From DASPKW01 sp038244055 (GTDB lineage: Bacteria; Planctomycetota; Phycisphaerae; Tepidisphaerales; Tepidisphaeraceae), in contig JBBRTW010000006.1 in the NCBI GenBank assembly GCA_038244055.1, positions 1 to 41,771 on the forward strand: a stretch of 41,771 nt of DNA, read 5' to 3'. Within the stretch, counting starts at the first letter, position 1. The number at the start of each line of letters is the position of its first letter. The notes under the pieces were generated by a model. It was not told where the DNA came from, ran no database searches, and saw only the letters and a program-made list of their open reading frames with translations. The position numbers and the translations under genes are program-made. This document shows, one piece after another, positions 38,703-41,771 of the stretch.

Positions 38703-39191
38703 TCAATCATCCAACACCACCGGTCGGCCAGACATGAGGATCACTGGCTCGTACTTGTCCAGTTGATCCAGGGAAACGCGGTTCTCACAATCTACGACGA
38801 GGCGCTTGCGCGTGAATGTTCGGACTTCGCCTGCCAGGAAAACATTGTAGTCGGCCATCCTGCCTGTGATCCGCACTCGATGGCCGACGGGAAGCGTCGC
38901 GGGATCGAGCGTTCGATTGAGATTGTTCGTCGGTTCAGCGAGGATCACGGTGTTTGCTTGAAAGTCTGGGTCCGAACTTTTCAGCACCGGTCCGCTCTCA
39001 ATGATCAGGGCGGCGACGAGGTGTTCCTTTCCATCGCGCTCGTATACCTTCACGGTGGTGATCTTTCCGACCCAGGGACCCGGCAAATATGGGTTTTCCG
39101 CACCCAAGGGAATCAGCCAGCAGCCTCCTCCGGCAGATGTCAGGGCCGCCAGCAACGAAAATCGTATCGCGAAGCTACATCTTAAGGTCAT
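38703..39191 (-). CDS. Hypothetical exported protein, possible lipoprotein
   Basis: A 162-residue protein of no family I recognise. The N-terminus MTLRCSFAIRFSLLAALTSAGGGC is a signal-peptide-like stretch ending in a Cys that could be lipidated, although AGGGC is a weak lipobox. The mature part is rich in beta strands (ITTVKVYERDGKEHLVAALII; VGHRVRITGRMADYN; VRTFTRKRLVVDC) and could be an OB-like fold. It converges with hom, with 29 bp between the stops. A palindrome lies 86 bp upstream of its start. Confidence 0.65.
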   Translation of the reverse strand: MTLRCSFAIRFSLLAALTSAGGGCWLIPLGAENPYLPGPWVGKITTVKVYERDGKEHLVAALIIESGPVLKSSDPDFQANTVILAEPTNNLNRTLDPATLPVGHRVRITGRMADYNVFLAGEVRTFTRKRLVVDCENRVSLDQLDKYEPVILMSGRPVVLDD

Positions 39192-39276
39192 GGAATACCA
39201 CGTTCCTGTTTAAATTATGAGGATACCGTATCGTCATCTTGAACTTGAATCGCGAGGACGTCGGTGCAATCGTCAT

Positions 39277-39294
39277 GGTTAAGCCAGCTTAACC
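39277..39294. promoter_or_regulatory. 18-bp palindrome between divergent genes
   Basis: GGTTAAGC-CA-GCTTAACC is a perfect 8-2-8 inverted repeat in the 270-bp spacer between the possible lipoprotein gene and the LEPR-XLL/RTX gene. Size, symmetry and position fit an operator shared by divergent promoters. No terminator-like U run follows. Confidence 0.55.
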
Positions 39295-39461
39295 GGTTTC
39301 TGACCCGAGGACTGATCGGTATACCAATGGATGAATTATCGGGGCAATTTCGTGGCTCTTTTTCGAGAATCATCGCATACTTTGGTGGAATGAAGGGCTT
39401 TCGGCTGGCGACCTTACTTTCGGCGCTGGCGGCTATTCGGCTCGTCATTTCGGCTTGACCG

Positions 39462-40340
39462 ATGACCGTGGCGAACCCCACACGCATATCGCATCGCATG
39501 ATGGAACGACTTGAACAACGACGACTTCTTTCCGCGGGACCCTCCGCCAGCCTCTCCCGCGGGGGCACACTCTCGATCATCGGCACTGTCAATCCGGACG
39601 AGATCGTGGTCGCCAAAGGTTCGTCCGCGAAATACACCAGCGTCTACATCAACGGCAACCCCATGCTCAGCGTCCGCACCGCCGCGGTCAAACATCTGTT
39701 CATCGATGCCGGCCCGGGGGACGATGATATCGATGCCAGCGCGCTGGCCTGCGGGTCGACCATTTACGGATCCTCCGGCAACGATCAGATCGTCGGCACG
39801 GCCGGCCCGGATCTGATCTACGGCGAGGCCGGCAACGATGTGCTGATCGGCGGCTACGGAAACGACACGCTTTACGGCGGCGCTGACAACGACACGCTCG
39901 ATGGCGGCCACAACTTCGATTCGCTGTACGGCGGCGACGGCGTCGACACCTGGAAACTGAGTTTTGGTTCCGATGCGCGGGGAGATGCGATCGAGAATGA
40001 GGACGATCAGGGGCAGACGGTCGTTCATGAGGATATCAATCCCGATTCCATCTCGGTGAAGATCTACCGCGTCGGCCGGAGAGTCACAGCGCGGGTGGTG
40101 CTGACGCTTCCGAACGCGAATTACAACGTCACGATCGGCCCGGCGCAGTCTTCGGCGACGGCCGGCGTGGTGAAGAATATTCCGATCGATGTGAGCCTGG
40201 GTTTGAATGGCGTATTGCTTCCGGCATTCGCCTCCTACAAAGCCTACTTCGATCTGGGTGAACTGCCGGCGGGGAAACATACGCTGACCTTCAGCGATGC
40301 GAGCCAGGCGATCGTTCGGTCGATCGCGTTTAACCTTTGA
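39462..40340 (+). CDS. LEPR-XLL protein with RTX calcium-binding repeats
   Basis: A 292-residue secreted-type protein. The N-terminus contains MERLEQRRLLSAGP, the LEPR-XLL motif found near the start of many planctomycetal surface proteins. Residues about 90-165 hold five or so hemolysin-type Ca-binding nonapeptides (GGxGxDxLx pattern): YGSSGNDQIVG, YGEAGNDVLIG, GGYGNDTLYG, GGADNDTLDG, YGGDGVDTW. The C-terminal third is a beta-rich region without known domain. The start at 39462 gives a longer N-terminus; the ATGs at 39498/39501 are alternatives. Neither has a clear ribosome site. It is probably a cell-surface or exported protein. Confidence 0.85.
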   Translation: MTVANPTRISHRMMERLEQRRLLSAGPSASLSRGGTLSIIGTVNPDEIVVAKGSSAKYTSVYINGNPMLSVRTAAVKHLFIDAGPGDDDIDASALACGSTIYGSSGNDQIVGTAGPDLIYGEAGNDVLIGGYGNDTLYGGADNDTLDGGHNFDSLYGGDGVDTWKLSFGSDARGDAIENEDDQGQTVVHEDINPDSISVKIYRVGRRVTARVVLTLPNANYNVTIGPAQSSATAGVVKNIPIDVSLGLNGVLLPAFASYKAYFDLGELPAGKHTLTFSDASQAIVRSIAFNL

Positions 40341-40490
40341 AGCGAGAAGATAGAAGTTAGAAGCGAGAAGCGAGGAGCGAGAAGCGAGAATAAGAAGAAC
40401 GCTCCGAAGGCGCGCTGTGTGGTTGCCTCGATCCCATTGTCTCATTGCCTTCCCCCCGTCCCCGCTCCCCTTCTCGCTTCTAACTTCTAT
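40340..40490. repeat. Inverted pair of GAAGCGA/GAAGTTA heptad arrays between convergent genes
   Basis: Left array of eight units starting at the last base of the stop codon: GAAGCGA, GAAGATA, GAAGTTA, GAAGCGA, GAAGCGA, GGAGCGA, GAAGCGA, GAATAAG (40340-40395). Right array CTTCTCG, CTTCTAA, CTTCTAT (40470-40490). Same words as at 356-404/702-764. It lies between the ends of the RTX gene and the esterase gene, so it may serve as a bidirectional terminator. Confidence 0.9.
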
Positions 40491-40507
40491 CCCTATTTGG
40501 ATCACCC

Positions 40508-41771
40508 TCACTTCTCCGCCTGCAATGTGAATCCCTTCTCGATCCTCGCCTTGTAATATGCGCCCATCGCGGGGGCTTTTCCGCGATCGGTTCGGAAGGG
40601 GGAGGCGGGCAGTCCTTCCCGGTTATAGAGGTTGCAGCCTTCGGGGTTGTTGGACCAGGCGTAGCGGACGGCGGCGGGGGTGGGGATGGCGGGGGAGGAG
40701 ACGATGATGGTGTCCTTGTCGATGCTGGCGTCGGCCCAGACGAAGGTCAGGTTTTCGCCGGCGATTTCGAAGCGGCGGAGCTTTGCGGATTTGTCTTCGA
40801 CGATGGGGTCGAGGCCGGTCTTCTTGCCGATCATCAGGCCAGCGCCGGTGTGATCGAAGGTCAGGCGGATGGCGGGGCCTTCGATCTTCATGGCGCGATA
40901 GATCGGGCCTGAGGCGATGATGTTTTCACCATAGGCGGTGCGGCGGGCGGCCAGGGCGAGGCGCTGGCCGACATCCTGCTTGTTGAGGGGGTGAATGCTG
41001 TCGGCCTCGCCAATATCGATGGTGACGGCCATGGCGGTGTTGGGGACCTTCAGCGTGAGCAGTTGGGATTCGCGGAGGAGGGCCCAGCCGCCGGCATCGG
41101 GCTCGGGATTGGGCTTGGCCCAATTGGGAAGCTGCACGAACAGGAAGGGGAGGTCGCCCTGGCCCCAGCGGGCCCGCCAATCCTGGATCAGCAGGGGGAA
41201 GATGCCGCGGTATTCATGCATCCAGCGCCATTGGGCCTCGCCCTGATACCAGATGATGCCGCGGATGGCGTAGGGGATGAGGGGGTTGGTCATGCCGTTG
41301 AACAGCGAACTCGCGTAGCCGCCTGAATACAGGGGGCTGGGGTATTTCGGAGGCCAGAGGGCGGGCTTGCCCTGGGCGCGGAGCTCGGCCTGTTTGGCAT
41401 CGTACTGGGCGCTGAGGGCCTCGAACTCCTTCTTGCCTTTGGGGGTGTTCTCGACGTAGTTGGCGAGTCCGTCGAAGTATTGGGTGACGACTTTGAAATC
41501 GGGATCGGCCAGAAAGGCCTCGCGGCTGATCCAGGTTTCGATGGGCGAACCGCCGACGGAGTTGGAGATCAGGCCGATGGGGACGTGGAGGTCCTGTTGG
41601 AGTTGTCGGCCGAAGAAATAGCCGACGGCGGAGAATTCGCCGGCCGGCTTGGGGGAGCAGACTTCCCAGAGGCAGCGCGTGGGCGCGGTGACTTTGATGC
41701 GATCGACGGCGCCTTTGGGGGTGACGGCGTGAGGAACGGTGAAGAGGCGGATGTCGGGGTGGCTGGCCTCG
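40508..41771 (-). CDS. Sialate O-acetylesterase-like SGNH hydrolase (C-terminal part)
   Basis: The gene enters from beyond the window and ends at 40508, with 421 codons visible and no interruption. The visible blocks fit the sialate O-acetylesterase/GDS-hydrolase family: GLISNSVGGSPIETWIS, then GIIWYQGEAQ, then DIGEADSIHPLNKQDVGQRLAL, whose Asp-x-x-His holds the catalytic pair. The nucleophile motif (GQSNM) would lie upstream, outside the window. SNSVGG is slightly unlike the common HSSWGG. The last about 100 residues form the family's beta-sandwich tail. It probably deacetylates sugar esters outside the cell, but the substrate cannot be inferred. Confidence 0.9.
   Translation of the reverse strand, partial: EASHPDIRLFTVPHAVTPKGAVDRIKVTAPTRCLWEVCSPKPAGEFSAVGYFFGRQLQQDLHVPIGLISNSVGGSPIETWISREAFLADPDFKVVTQYFDGLANYVENTPKGKKEFEALSAQYDAKQAELRAQGKPALWPPKYPSPLYSGGYASSLFNGMTNPLIPYAIRGIIWYQGEAQWRWMHEYRGIFPLLIQDWRARWGQGDLPFLFVQLPNWAKPNPEPDAGGWALLRESQLLTLKVPNTAMAVTIDIGEADSIHPLNKQDVGQRLALAARRTAYGENIIASGPIYRAMKIEGPAIRLTFDHTGAGLMIGKKTGLDPIVEDKSAKLRRFEIAGENLTFVWADASIDKDTIIVSSPAIPTPAAVRYAWSNNPEGCNLYNREGLPASPFRTDRGKAPAMGAYYKARIEKGFTLQAEK

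Noticed and set aside
39264..39458. 64-codon small gene just upstream of the RTX gene
   Set aside because: No ribosome site, no homology recognised, and it runs through the 18-bp palindrome, so an operator region is more likely.

Overview
The window is GC-rich bacterial DNA and looks like a member of the Planctomycetota, probably Phycisphaerae/Tepidisphaerales. Supporting signs are an LEPR-XLL-type N-terminus (LEQRRLLSA) on an RTX-repeat protein, pilin-like proteins with the H-x9-DG tail, LacI/AraC-hybrid (XylR-like) regulators, ThuA and sialate O-acetylesterase proteins, and MJ0042-like zinc ribbons. This placement is inferred from gene families; no rRNA is present.

Layout. 1-2.7 kb: a cut-off FAD oxidoreductase, a chorismate-lyase-like protein and a HemN-like radical SAM enzyme, probably the edge of a biosynthetic cluster. 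2.9-5.4 kb: two tandem paralogous XylR-like regulators. 5.7-11.5 kb: asd, a prepilin-like protein, a fatty acid desaturase, a ThuA-domain protein and a zinc-ribbon/DUF4190-like membrane protein. 11.7-14.1 kb: ffh and recX. 14.3-15.7 kb: tRNA-Arg(CCG), a truncated tyrosine integrase and a glycoside-hydrolase fragment.

15.8-25.2 kb is the most interesting part. It holds a membrane histidine kinase with a RegB-like GGIENPL motif, an NtrC-type sigma-54 activator, and then, behind a near-consensus sigma-54 promoter (19531-19546), six tightly packed genes. These encode a secreted cytochrome with up to 15 haems, a thioredoxin-fold/TPR protein without a CxxC, a Rieske protein, a b6-type cytochrome b split into two subunits and carrying the haem c(n) cysteine, and a membrane-anchored pentahaem cytochrome. 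I read this as a quinol-oxidising bc complex with multihaem electron outlets, switched on by a possibly quinone-sensing two-component system. 25.3-26.3 kb is debris: fragments of ThiF, trypsin-like protease and zinc-ribbon genes in three different frames. With the integrase remnant on the other side, this suggests an island beside tRNA-Arg.

26.4-28.4 kb holds an H-x9-DG protein and an alpha/beta hydrolase. 28.7-37 kb is a housekeeping block on the minus strand: a glycine-rich protein, dnaB, rplI, ssb, rpsF, pth, rplY, prs, a short glmU and tRNA-Gln. rpsR is absent from its usual place, and ssb, rpsF and the neighbouring glycine-rich gene all have Gly-rich tails. 37.3-41.8 kb holds hom, a possible lipoprotein, the LEPR-XLL/RTX protein and a cut-off sialate O-acetylesterase.

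About ten intergenic spacers carry tandem repeats with a 7-nt period. The word differs from site to site, and many sites have the same word repeated in inverted orientation across the spacer.
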